Assembly: GCA_016742275.1 (NCBI GenBank)
Contig: JACVCD010000009.1
Span: 124,001-188,000 of the forward strand
Source of the DNA: Gemmatimonadaceae bacterium
GTDB lineage: Bacteria > Gemmatimonadota > Gemmatimonadetes > Gemmatimonadales > Gemmatimonadaceae
Reading direction: 5' to 3'
DNA length: 64,000 nt
Part shown: positions 33,421 through 41,947 of the stretch, one piece after another
How positions within the stretch are numbered: the first letter of the stretch is position 1
Layout of the letters: every line of letters starts with the position of its first letter
Translations under genes and position numbers: made by a program
Notes under the pieces: generated by a model
Databases searched by the model: none
The model's input: the letters and a program-made list of their open reading frames with translations, nothing else
Told to the model about the DNA's origin: nothing

Positions 33421-34599
33421 ATGCTGACGCCTGAGCTTCTTCCACGGCTGCAGCAGTTGCTCGTCGATGCTGATCTCGACGGATGGCTGCTCTATGATTT
33501 CCGCGGCACCAACGCCATCGCCGCCGGACTCCTGGGCTTCGAAGGGCTGTGCTCGCGTCGCGTATTCGCCTTCGTGCCGCGTGTCGGCACGCCGATTGGT
33601 ATTGCACACGCCATCGAACCCGGCCCGTGGGCACACTGGCCCAAGGCATGGCCGCTGCGCACCTACAGCGGATGGCGCGCGCTCGAACAGGAAGTGTTGC
33701 AACTCGTCGGTGGCAAGCGTGTGGCGATGGAATATTCGCCGGGTGATGCCATTCCGTATCTCGATCGCATCCCGGCCGGTGTACTCGAACTCGTGCGCGC
33801 CACCGGTGCAACGGTTGTGAGCTCTGCGGAATTGGTATCGCACGTCTACGCCACGTGGACGCCGGCTCAGCGTGCGTCGCACGAGCGCGCTGCGGCACAT
33901 ATCGCGGCGATTGCACACGACACGATTCAGCATGCCGGTGCGATGGCATCGGCCGGCACACCGGCAGCCGAGCACGAGTTGCAGCAGCGTATTCTCGACG
34001 CGTTTGCCCGTGTGGGACTCGAGGCCGATCATGGGCCCGATGTGGCGGCTTCGGAGAGTGCGGCCAATCCACACTATGAACCGTCGGCCGATAGGCCGCG
34101 TCTTGTACAGCGTGGTGACGTGCTGCTGGTGGATCTCTGGGCGCGCGAACCGGGTGGTGTGTACGCCGATCAGACGTGGATGGGATCCCTCGGCACGCCG
34201 CGCGATGAAGTGGTGAAAGTATGGGAAGCGGTGCGCGATGCGCGCGATGCGGCGCTCACGCTGCTGACGACGCGCATTGCCAACGGTGAACCTGTGCGTG
34301 GCGGCGAAGCGGACGACGCGGCGCGCGCCGTGATCGAAGCCCGCGGTTTTGGTCCGCATTTCTGGCATCGCACCGGACACAGCATCGATGCGCGTGAGTT
34401 GCATGGCTCGGGTCCGCAGATCGACAATCTCGAATCGCGCGACGATCGTGTCCTCATCCCGGGCGTGGGTTTTTCGATCGAACCCGGTGTCTATCTCCCC
34501 GGCGCATTCGGCGTGCGTAGCGAAGTGAATGCGTTTGTTGGCGAAGACGCCCTGCTCATCACGCCCGGCACGCCGCAGCGCGATCTCTTCATCGTCTGA
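33421..34599 (+). CDS. M24 family metallopeptidase (Xaa-Pro aminopeptidase-like)
   Basis: The 392-aa protein has a creatinase-like N-terminal domain and a pita-bread catalytic domain. The five metal ligands are visible: Asp in VLLVDLWAR (about 238), Asp in VYADQTW (about 249), His in HRTGHSID (about 319), Glu in FSIEPGVYLPG (about 353) and Glu in VRSEVNAFV (about 367). It should remove N-terminal residues before proline, in the cytosol. It starts 31 nt after the V4R gene, and its stop overlaps the next ATG by one base (TGATG). Confidence 0.92.
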   Translation: MLTPELLPRLQQLLVDADLDGWLLYDFRGTNAIAAGLLGFEGLCSRRVFAFVPRVGTPIGIAHAIEPGPWAHWPKAWPLRTYSGWRALEQEVLQLVGGKRVAMEYSPGDAIPYLDRIPAGVLELVRATGATVVSSAELVSHVYATWTPAQRASHERAAAHIAAIAHDTIQHAGAMASAGTPAAEHELQQRILDAFARVGLEADHGPDVAASESAANPHYEPSADRPRLVQRGDVLLVDLWAREPGGVYADQTWMGSLGTPRDEVVKVWEAVRDARDAALTLLTTRIANGEPVRGGEADDAARAVIEARGFGPHFWHRTGHSIDARELHGSGPQIDNLESRDDRVLIPGVGFSIEPGVYLPGAFGVRSEVNAFVGEDALLITPGTPQRDLFIV

Positions 34600-35462
34600 T
34601 GGTGCGGCGACACTGGCCGACGCTGCAGCGCGTCGGCACTGTGGTGATGGCCGTGTTGTGCGGCGCGGTCCCTGTTGCCTGCGGCAACGGGGATCGGGGC
34701 GCGGCTGACGGTGCGCGCATCGCCGACGTTGAGGTGCAGAGCGAAGGCGTCGCGGAAGTGGCGACCGGTCCGGTGACATCGGCTTCACTGACCCGCAGTG
34801 CCGGTGGCCCCGATGGGCTGCAGTACACGGTGCGTGTCGTGCCCACGCCAGGTGTGATACTTGGTGAAGTGCGTGGCGGCACACCGCACGACACAAGTAT
34901 CACCCCCACACACGATCTGTCGGTGTGCAAGCCATTCACCGAGTCATTGGTGCCCAGCCGCGATGGCGGTGTCGGCAATGCCGTGGCCTGGCTGGTTGGT
35001 GTGTCCTCGGGTCCACGTGACGAGGCGACACGGCGTGCGCGTCTGACGTTGGATGGTTGCCGTCTCGAACCCCGCATACAGCGCGTCGCAGCCGGCGCCA
35101 CGGTTCTTGTGCACGGCCGCGATGCCATGATGTCGCGTTTGCAGCTCGTGCCACTCGGCGAGCGCACCACCCGCAGCACCATTCTGCTCACCGACGCCGG
35201 TCAGGTGGTGCCAAGCGACGAAGCCACGCGCGAACCGGCATTACTCGAAGTGCGTGACGACCTGCATCCCTGGGTGCGCGCCTATCTCGTGGTGTCGCCG
35301 CATCCGTTCGTTGCGGTAACGGATGCCGACGGTGACTTCCGCTTCGATGGTGTGCCACCGGGACGCTACACGCTGCTCGTGTGGCACGAGCGACTCGGGG
35401 TGCAGAGGAAGCAGGTGAAGGTGGAGGGAGGAGTGCAGGTGAAGGTGCGGGTGGAGTACTGA
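34599..35462 (+). CDS. Putative lipoprotein with a cupredoxin/carboxypeptidase-regulatory-like C-terminus
   Basis: The 287-aa exported protein has a hydrophobic leader ending in a lipobox (VPVACG), so it is probably lipid-anchored. The middle and end resemble proteins of the methylamine-utilisation type: a TPGVILGEVRGGTP strand, a VAWLVGVSSGP segment, GCRLEPRIQRVAAGATVLVHGRDAM, and a final VTDADGDFRFDGVPPGRYTLLVWHERLG beta-sandwich turn typical of carboxypeptidase-regulatory domains. No complete copper site can be assigned. It overlaps the M24 gene by 1 bp, and its 3' end runs into the GGAAGC repeat region. Confidence 0.75.
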   Translation: MVRRHWPTLQRVGTVVMAVLCGAVPVACGNGDRGAADGARIADVEVQSEGVAEVATGPVTSASLTRSAGGPDGLQYTVRVVPTPGVILGEVRGGTPHDTSITPTHDLSVCKPFTESLVPSRDGGVGNAVAWLVGVSSGPRDEATRRARLTLDGCRLEPRIQRVAAGATVLVHGRDAMMSRLQLVPLGERTTRSTILLTDAGQVVPSDEATREPALLEVRDDLHPWVRAYLVVSPHPFVAVTDADGDFRFDGVPPGRYTLLVWHERLGVQRKQVKVEGGVQVKVRVEY

Positions 35463-35478
35463 AACGGACAGCAAACTG

Positions 35479-35605
35479 CGGAAGCAGAAACAGCGGAAGC
35501 GAGGGTGCGGAAGCAAAAAACAAACGGAAGCGATGGGCGGCTCCGCCTCTCGCTTCCGTTCATAGCTTCCGGTCCTTCGCTTCCGCCGTCTTGCTTCCGC
35601 TTTTT
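35479..35605. repeat. Mirror-symmetric GGAAGC array forming a compound terminator
   Basis: Four GGAAGC-type units (35479-35486, 35494-35501, 35508-35515, 35525-35531) face four GCTTCC units (35551-35558, 35565-35571, 35579-35586, 35593-35600). The centre is a strong hairpin: AACGGAAGCGA / TCGCTTCCGTT with an inner GGCGG/CCGCC. TTTTT follows at 35601-35605. It fills the space between two convergent genes. Confidence 0.8.
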
Positions 35606-35616
35606 ACTGCCTCACT

Positions 35617-37353
35617 TCAGGCGCCCACCGCATGCAACCTCGCGTATACTCCCCCTTCCCGCATCAGCAGCTCCTCGTGCGACCCTGACTCCACGATGCG
35701 CCCCTGATCGAGCACCACGACGCGGTTGGCGCGGCGCACGGTGCTCAGGCGATGCGCGATCAGGAGCGTGGTGCGTCCCTCGAGTAGTTCTTCGAGGGCC
35801 TGCTCCACGAATCGCTCGCTCTCAGTATCAAGACTCGACGTGGCTTCATCGAGAATCACCACCGCCGGGTCCTTGAGAAACACGCGGGCAATCGCAATGC
35901 GCTGACGCTGTCCGCCCGAGAGCTTCACGCCACGTTCACCCACGCGGGTGTCCCATGTGTCAGGGAGACGCTCGATGAATTCCCATGCGTGAGCGGCCAT
36001 GGCGGCGCGCTTGATGTCGGCATCGCTCGCATCGGGACGGGCATAGGCGATGTTGTCACGAATGGTGCCGCTGAAGAGCACCGGCTCCTGCGGCACGATA
36101 CCGATGGCACCACGCAGTGCATCGAAGGACAACTCGCGGATGTCCACACCATCGAGTGTGATGCGGCCCTCGGAGACATCCCAGAATCGCGGCAGCAGAC
36201 TGGCGAGCGTCGTCTTGCCTGCGCCGGAGCGGCCGACCAGCGCCACGACTTCACCAGGCGCGACGGCGAGTGTCACACCGCAGACCATCTCTTCCTGGCC
36301 TGTTTGATACGCGAAGTGCACATCCTCATATGCCACGGCGCCACGCACTGGCGTGGGCAAAGCGCGCGGTGACGCGGGCTCCTGAACAGTGGGCTGCGTA
36401 TCGAGCAATTCGAACACACGCGTGGCCGCTCCAGAAGCTTCCTGGAAGTTGCTGAACAGCGTGGCCAATGAACCCACGGCTGCCGCGACAAACAGCGCGT
36501 AGAACAGAAATGCGACCAGCGTTCCCGCCGTAAGACGGCCATCGAGTACCTGCTGTCCGCCCTGCCACAACACGGCCACCACGGCACCGAAGGCTACAAA
36601 GCCCACCACACTGAAAAACAGAGCACGGGTGCGTGCACGACGAACCGCCACCCCCACCAATTCCTGCAGCAGGCCACCAAAGCGCGCGGTCTCATGGCCT
36701 TCGCGCGTGAAGCTCTGCACCGTGCGGATAGCGCCGAATGCTTCATCCGCCGTGCCCATGGCTTCTGCCACCCGGTCCTGCACCGTTGTACTCGCGCGGC
36801 GCAGTGCACGACCAAACGTGAGCGCGGCGCCTACGACCACTGGCACCACAGCGAGCGTGGTGAGTGTGAGTCGCGGATTGGTGACGAACATCATGATGAT
36901 GCCGCCTACCAGAAACAGTGTCTGCCGCGACAGTTCGGAGATCCACGTCGACAGCAGTGACTGCAGCACGGCCAGATCGCTGCTCAGGCGGCTCGTGAGC
37001 TCTCCTGTGCGCCGATCCGCAAAGAACGCCGGCGACAGGCGAATCAGGTGCGCAAACGTACGTTCCCGCAGCGTGGCCACGATCCGCTCGACGGAGCTGC
37101 TGAGCAGATAGACCTGCACGAAGTTGGCGAGCGCCTGCACACCAAACACGCCAAGCAGTCCAAGCGCGATGCGATCGAGCGCCGTACCATCGCGCAGCTC
37201 GAATGCCGCGTCGAGCAGATACCGAATGACTGCCGGGAACACGAGGCCGGCAGCGGCGGCTACAACAAGGAACAGGAACGCCACGACAAGGCGCGTGGCG
37301 TAGGGGCGAAGCAGCGGCAGCAGACGCGTCAGCGCCTTTGGTGCCGCACTCAC
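35617..37353 (-). CDS. ABC exporter, fused membrane and ATPase domains (MsbA-like)
   Basis: The 578-aa half-transporter has six membrane helices in the first ~310 residues and an ATPase domain with Walker A GRSGAGKTTLASLL (about residue 372), signature LSGGQRQRIAIARVF (about 476) and Walker B AVVILDEATSSLD (about 498). Family members flip lipids such as lipid A core or export peptides or drugs; the substrate is not evident. The GTG at 37353 is chosen because GAGG lies 5 nt upstream and it begins just past the ctaB stop. It is the last gene of the ctaA-ctaB run, although the functional link to haem A is unclear. Confidence 0.92.
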   Translation of the reverse strand: MSAAPKALTRLLPLLRPYATRLVVAFLFLVVAAAAGLVFPAVIRYLLDAAFELRDGTALDRIALGLLGVFGVQALANFVQVYLLSSSVERIVATLRERTFAHLIRLSPAFFADRRTGELTSRLSSDLAVLQSLLSTWISELSRQTLFLVGGIIMMFVTNPRLTLTTLAVVPVVVGAALTFGRALRRASTTVQDRVAEAMGTADEAFGAIRTVQSFTREGHETARFGGLLQELVGVAVRRARTRALFFSVVGFVAFGAVVAVLWQGGQQVLDGRLTAGTLVAFLFYALFVAAAVGSLATLFSNFQEASGAATRVFELLDTQPTVQEPASPRALPTPVRGAVAYEDVHFAYQTGQEEMVCGVTLAVAPGEVVALVGRSGAGKTTLASLLPRFWDVSEGRITLDGVDIRELSFDALRGAIGIVPQEPVLFSGTIRDNIAYARPDASDADIKRAAMAAHAWEFIERLPDTWDTRVGERGVKLSGGQRQRIAIARVFLKDPAVVILDEATSSLDTESERFVEQALEELLEGRTTLLIAHRLSTVRRANRVVVLDQGRIVESGSHEELLMREGGVYARLHAVGA

Positions 37354-37360
37354 AACGACC

Positions 37361-38260
37361 TCAACGCGCGATGGCCCGATCCACACCCATCGCTACGAAT
37401 AGCAGCGCGAGGTAGAGCAGAGAGTACTTGTAGACCCACCAGGCCTGACCGGACCACGACACGCCCTTCTGCGCGGCCAGCAACACACGCAGCACGCCCC
37501 AGAACAGCAAACCGCCCAGTACAACTGCTGACAGCAGATACAACAGACCGAACGCACCGTACAGCACAGGCAGCAGCGTCAACGCCAGCAGGATGACCGT
37601 GTACCACACCATCTGATGCATCGTCTCGCGCTCACCCCATACCAGCGGGGCCATGGGCACACCGGCGCGACCGTAGTCCACCTGCTTGAGCAGCGCGAGC
37701 GCCCAGAAATGCGGCGGCGTCCAGTAGAACACGATGAGGAAGAGACACAGCGCCGTGACATCGAGACTTCCCGTCACGGCCGCCCAACCGACCAGCGGCG
37801 GAAATGCACCAGCGGCACCGCCGATCACGATGTTTTGTGGCGACGTACGCTTGAGGATGCGTGTGTAGATGAAGACGTAGAAGTAGAATCCGGCGAGTGC
37901 GAGTCCAGCCGTGAGCACATTCACGAAATGTGCGAGCATCCATGTGGCCAGTGTGGCGCAGAACACGCCGAACGCCAGCACCTGAATGGGCGACATGCGT
38001 CCACTGGGAATCGGACGCAGGCGTGTGCGGGCCATGACATCGTCGATGTCCCGATCGATGTACATGTTGACCGCATTGGCGCCGCCGGCCATGAGATAGC
38101 CGCCAATCATCACGATCAGCACCGTGAACCACGATGGCGAGCCGGCGGCGTACATTGGCGCCGCCGTCGTCACCAGCAGCAGCGAGATGATACGCGGCTT
38201 GGTGAGTGCGACCAGATCGCGGGAAAGCGGCGTATCCTTCACCGGCGCCTCTGCGGTCAC
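37361..38260 (-). CDS. ctaB: Protohaem IX farnesyltransferase (haem O synthase)
   Basis: The 299-aa UbiA-superfamily enzyme adds a farnesyl group to protohaem to make haem O. The prenyl-diphosphate site NMYIDRDIDDVMARTRLRPIPSG (about residues 62-84) is intact, as is the second Asp/Asn-rich loop region. About eight or nine membrane helices are present. The GTG at 38260 overlaps the ctaA stop (GTGA), so the longer upstream frame is not used. CtaA then oxidises haem O to haem A for aa3-type oxidases. Confidence 0.95.
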   Translation of the reverse strand: MTAEAPVKDTPLSRDLVALTKPRIISLLLVTTAAPMYAAGSPSWFTVLIVMIGGYLMAGGANAVNMYIDRDIDDVMARTRLRPIPSGRMSPIQVLAFGVFCATLATWMLAHFVNVLTAGLALAGFYFYVFIYTRILKRTSPQNIVIGGAAGAFPPLVGWAAVTGSLDVTALCLFLIVFYWTPPHFWALALLKQVDYGRAGVPMAPLVWGERETMHQMVWYTVILLALTLLPVLYGAFGLLYLLSAVVLGGLLFWGVLRVLLAAQKGVSWSGQAWWVYKYSLLYLALLFVAMGVDRAIAR

Positions 38261-39192
38261 TGCGCGACCTGCCCGGCGGCGCGTCGCGCCAGATAGGTCA
38301 TCACGAAAGCCGTCACCCAGATGAACATGCCCGTAGCCTGGTGCAGCGAGCGCACGACATTGGGAAAGCCACCGGTCACCATCCAGCCGGCCCATACGAT
38401 CTGCAGCACGCCGAGTCCGAGGGCCACCCACGCCGCCGTGATCATCGGTGAAGGCTCACCGCGCTTGCGGAACACGAACGGCAACGAGATGAGGTGCAGA
38501 ACCAGCAGGTAGGCCAGCACACGGTGCGTGAGTTGCACGTGCTGTGCACCGCCGCCCGTGGAGCCTTCACCGCAGAGCGGGAAGCCCGCACATGCCACAG
38601 CCGCGCCAGGCAGCTTAGCGGTGAGTCCGCCGAGCAGAATGACCAACAGCGCCATCACTGCCGCAGCGGTAGTGCCACCAATTGCCTTGCGGCTCCCCGA
38701 GCCGGACACAATGGAGGCGCCGCCCAGTCCACCGGCGCGCACCGTGGCAACGGCCAGCATCGCGAGCAATGTCGCCGCGAGCGCCTTGTGCACCACGGTG
38801 GCCCAGGGCGGATTGCCGGCAAACACCGTTACCGCGCCGAACAACGCGGGCGCAAACCACAGGCCGACGGACAGCAGGGCGGCATTCCACACACCACCCT
38901 TGCCACCGACCGCCGAATGGGCGCGATGACGCCAGGCCAGCACGGCCAATACGGCAATGGCCGCAAACAGCGTGATCGCCAGATATCGGTGGAAGACCTC
39001 GATGATGAGGTCCATGCGCTCAAGGGGCGGAAACCAGCGCCCATAGCACTTGGGCCAGTTGTCGCCGCAGCCCATGCCCGATCCGGTGATGCGGACAATG
39101 GCGCCAAATACGATATGAACGAGCGACACCACCAGCGCGGCATAGGCCGCGAGGCGTACGGAAGCAGGCGCGTTGGCCTGAGAAGTAGTCAC
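38257..39192 (-). CDS. ctaA: Haem A synthase (COX15/CtaA)
   Basis: The 311-aa membrane protein converts haem O to haem A. It has eight hydrophobic segments and the conserved His positions: VHIVFGAIVRITGSGMGCGDNWPKC, FHRYLAITLF, VVHKALAATLL, QLTHRVLAYLLVLH and LHQATGMFIW. A GCGDNWPKC Cys pair lies in the first periplasmic loop, as in many bacterial CtaA proteins. The ATG overlaps the stop of the small membrane protein gene by 4 nt, and its stop overlaps the ctaB GTG. Confidence 0.93.
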   Translation of the reverse strand: MTTSQANAPASVRLAAYAALVVSLVHIVFGAIVRITGSGMGCGDNWPKCYGRWFPPLERMDLIIEVFHRYLAITLFAAIAVLAVLAWRHRAHSAVGGKGGVWNAALLSVGLWFAPALFGAVTVFAGNPPWATVVHKALAATLLAMLAVATVRAGGLGGASIVSGSGSRKAIGGTTAAAVMALLVILLGGLTAKLPGAAVACAGFPLCGEGSTGGGAQHVQLTHRVLAYLLVLHLISLPFVFRKRGEPSPMITAAWVALGLGVLQIVWAGWMVTGGFPNVVRSLHQATGMFIWVTAFVMTYLARRAAGQVAQ

Positions 39193-39446
39193 GGAATGAT
39201 CGGGAGAGGCAGTGCGCGCCAGGCGATCAGAAACACCGCCACCAGGCCGACGATGGGCAGGAGCACCTGCACCACCTCCGCCCAGCGACGGGGAGCCGGC
39301 ACCGCATTGCTCGTCGGTGTCGTTGGCAGGGTGCGGAAGACGGCTCGCACGATGAAGGCCTGCGCCACCACACAGGCGACGACGAGCGCCCAGAACAGCG
39401 CGATCAGCAGCCCGGGAGGGAGCAGGGTACTCGGAGATTGAAACAT
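39189..39446 (-). CDS. Small two-helix membrane protein upstream of ctaA
   Basis: The 85-aa protein has hydrophobic helices at about residues 11-35 (GLLIALFWALVVACVVAQAFIV) and 60-80 (VVQVLLPIVGLVAVFLIAW), joined by a Pro/Thr-rich loop. I do not recognise a family. The 4-nt overlap with ctaA shows it belongs to the haem A operon, so it may help oxidase assembly. TAGTTT on the minus strand ends 10 nt before the ATG and could be the operon's -10. Confidence 0.7.
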   Translation of the reverse strand: MFQSPSTLLPPGLLIALFWALVVACVVAQAFIVRAVFRTLPTTPTSNAVPAPRRWAEVVQVLLPIVGLVAVFLIAWRALPLPIIP

Positions 39447-39506
39447 GGCACCGGGAAAACTAGGCGAGGGGCCCCGCCGTGGGCACCACTTGCCCTCCGG
39501 GCACTT

Positions 39507-41840
39507 TTATGGTGGGCTGAGGGAGCTTCCCGTCAATGTGATGGTCATGCGCGACCAGTCGGCGAGTCGGCGCGCGCGTGATAGATCTTCGGCGCTCATG
39601 GTCTCTACACGGGTGAGCAGTGCAGGGCGCCAGTGAACCGTGCGACCGGCGGTCAGGTCGCTGCGAAGGGAGCTTTCGACCGACGCCAGCGTGGAATGAT
39701 CGAGCAGCAGTTCCTGGCGCATCTCCTCCGCCAGCACACCGGGACTTGGCATCGCGGACGCTCCATCGGCATACGCCCGCACCACGGCCTCTGCTTCCTG
39801 CAACGATTCCCGAGCGCGATCCGATTGCACTTCGGCGGTGATCACAATGCGACTTGAATCTCCTTCCACCAGCGCACTGCTGTTCGCCCCGTAACTCCAG
39901 CGTCGCTCGGTGCGGAGTCTCGTGTTCAAAGCCGTTGTCAGGCGTTTGCGGAAGACTCTGGCGACAATTTCCTCGTCCGCTGTGGCGGTGGGCACGCGAA
40001 GTTCGATGCGTAGCTGGGCCTGTACGCGTCCAGGTGCTTCGACCAACTGAACACCGGGTGCGAGTTCACTACGTGGTGCAGAATCCGGAGCGGCGTTCGA
40101 GCGATCACCACGACTTTCAACGCTTCGCCGCTGATGCCACGTCGCGATTGCGCGGGCAATGGCCCTGGTTGCTTCTGCGGGTTCAACAGAGCCGGTCAGG
40201 TAGATAGTGGTGCCAGCACGTTCGCGGGGCGTTGACGCGATCCATTGCCAAAGACGATCACTATCTACGGCCGCTCGCTGTCGCGTCACGCTGGCCGCAT
40301 CGCGCGATGCCGCAACAATGGTGGCGCGAACTAGCGGCAACGTCGGCATTCGGGTGATGAGTACTCGCACACCGCCAATCGTCGTATCGCGCGTAGGCGC
40401 GAGCGTACGGCGAGGCGCTGTTCCGAACAGCATTGGTGCGTCTGTTGGGAGAGTCTCTGCTCCGGCAGCTGTTGAGACTGCAAATGGCGCGACAAGAGCG
40501 AGTTCGTAACCCCGTCCAACGAGCCAGTCACGTGCACCCTGCATCACTTCTGCGCGTCCGGTACTGCGTAAACGCTGCAGTCGTTGTGCGGCGACCGCAG
40601 GGTTTCCTGCAAAGAATGTCGCCTCGCCCAGCTGTTCGCTGCGCGAACGCTGGAAGCCGAGTGCGTCGAGCAGGCCGAGCATCGTTGCCGTGCCATCGGC
40701 ATGTGCTTCGCCGAGTCCCGTGGTATCACCATTCGCGACGACCAGCAGCGCCTGATCGAGCAGACGGCTTGCCGATACAACGTCATCGCCGTTCGAGAGC
40801 TCGGCGTCGATCGTGAGGTCGCTGGCGAGCATCCCCGGTTCGATGGTTACGCGAGGTGCCTGTCGCACGAAAGTGCTTGCCGAACGACGCCAACGATCTG
40901 CGGCAATACGCAAAGCAATTTCGGCATGTTCGAGCGCAGACTCGCCCAATGGTGCTACTGCAAAGCGGCGTGTCAATCGCGAAGGACCGGAGATGGCGCG
41001 TTGCATATCCCGTCGGAATTCCGACGCAGTCGGCAGCACACGCCACTGACGTGGCTGACCGTTCGCGCGCGCTGGCAATCCACCAAATCGCGCAACAATG
41101 CGCGTGCGAACGCTGTCGGTATTGAATGCGCCAACTACAAGCAGCACGGCATCACCGATTCCCGCATGCGTTGCCGCAAAGGTGCGCAAATCCTGCGCAG
41201 AGATGCTGCGAACCGACTGCTCCGTTTCTCCCGGGAGGCCATAGGGATGTGCGTCTCCATATGTCCCCGACTGCAGACGCCAATAGGGTTGCAGTCCATC
41301 GGTGATCGGTTGTTCACCACCTCGACCCTCATTCACCACGATGTCGGCATGAGCGCGCACGATGGAATCGGTGATGGCTTCCGGCCGGAGGGCCAGGCGA
41401 GCGGCATGTGTGGCCAATGCTGCATCCACAGCAGAAGGATCCACGAGCAGGAAGTAGCGCGCATGATCGCGCCGGACCTGCGCGTTGCTGTTCGCATAAT
41501 AGGGAGCGGCGCGTCGTCGTCCTTCCATGTCGAGCGGAGCGGCAAGGGCGGCCGAGACATGTTCGAGAAGATGGGCCGTGCCACGCTGACCGCGTGGGTC
41601 ATGTCGTGTGCCGGCCGCGAGCCAAAGCTCCACGCTCACGTGAAACGCCGTCGGGTCCGGTGCCATGACGACGGTCAGACCGTTGGATAGGCGATAGGAA
41701 GAAACAGCAGTCAGAAATTGTGGTGATTGCCACGACTGCAGCGATTGCGATGACTGCGCGGCCGCTACTGTGCCGACGCCGAGTTGGGAAGCCAGGAGAC
41801 CGACGACGGCCAACCGGCGGGCGAAAAGGAGAGGGTTCAT
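39507..41840 (-). CDS. Secreted M16 family metallopeptidase
   Basis: The 777-aa protein starts with a signal peptide ending near VAAAQS, so unlike the M16 enzyme at 11639 it is exported. The zinc motif is HLLEH (His90, Glu93, His94) in GQRGTAHLLEHVSAAL. The chain has two M16 halves; the C-terminal half, with PGVQLVEAPGRVQAQLRIELRVP and RRWSYGANSSALVEGD, lacks a zinc motif as usual. It is probably a periplasmic peptidase. A TTGGAGA stretch lies upstream of the ATG. It is transcribed alone, divergent from the permease gene. Confidence 0.88.
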   Translation of the reverse strand: MNPLLFARRLAVVGLLASQLGVGTVAAAQSSQSLQSWQSPQFLTAVSSYRLSNGLTVVMAPDPTAFHVSVELWLAAGTRHDPRGQRGTAHLLEHVSAALAAPLDMEGRRRAAPYYANSNAQVRRDHARYFLLVDPSAVDAALATHAARLALRPEAITDSIVRAHADIVVNEGRGGEQPITDGLQPYWRLQSGTYGDAHPYGLPGETEQSVRSISAQDLRTFAATHAGIGDAVLLVVGAFNTDSVRTRIVARFGGLPARANGQPRQWRVLPTASEFRRDMQRAISGPSRLTRRFAVAPLGESALEHAEIALRIAADRWRRSASTFVRQAPRVTIEPGMLASDLTIDAELSNGDDVVSASRLLDQALLVVANGDTTGLGEAHADGTATMLGLLDALGFQRSRSEQLGEATFFAGNPAVAAQRLQRLRSTGRAEVMQGARDWLVGRGYELALVAPFAVSTAAGAETLPTDAPMLFGTAPRRTLAPTRDTTIGGVRVLITRMPTLPLVRATIVAASRDAASVTRQRAAVDSDRLWQWIASTPRERAGTTIYLTGSVEPAEATRAIARAIATWHQRRSVESRGDRSNAAPDSAPRSELAPGVQLVEAPGRVQAQLRIELRVPTATADEEIVARVFRKRLTTALNTRLRTERRWSYGANSSALVEGDSSRIVITAEVQSDRARESLQEAEAVVRAYADGASAMPSPGVLAEEMRQELLLDHSTLASVESSLRSDLTAGRTVHWRPALLTRVETMSAEDLSRARRLADWSRMTITLTGSSLSPP

Positions 41841-41934
41841 GCCCGAATGGGATTCTCCAATGCACCGGCGGGTTTGGATCCCCGTGACGAACGGAGTGAA
41901 TTCGTCAATACGTGCAGACGGCTGCGTTGGGCAC

Positions 41935-41940
41935 TACCAT
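41935..41940 (+). promoter_or_regulatory. -10-like hexamer, leaderless geometry
   Basis: TACCAT ends 7 nt before the ATG at 41948. No Shine-Dalgarno sequence lies between them. Confidence 0.4.
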
Positions 41941-41947
41941 TGCGCCC

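Noticed and set aside
37354-37386. Longer N-terminus of the MsbA-like exporter starting at 37386
   Set aside because: It would overlap ctaB coding sequence, and the GTG at 37353 has a GAGG ribosome binding site just after the ctaB stop.
38494-39441. A 315-codon frame antisense to ctaA and the small membrane protein gene
   Set aside because: It is Gln/Arg/His-rich without motifs and opposes a clear haem A synthase.
39488-39508. TGCCC-TCC-GGGCA hairpin with CTTTT as a terminator of the M16 gene
   Set aside because: The T-run is on the plus strand while both flanking genes are on the minus strand, and the stem is only 5 bp.
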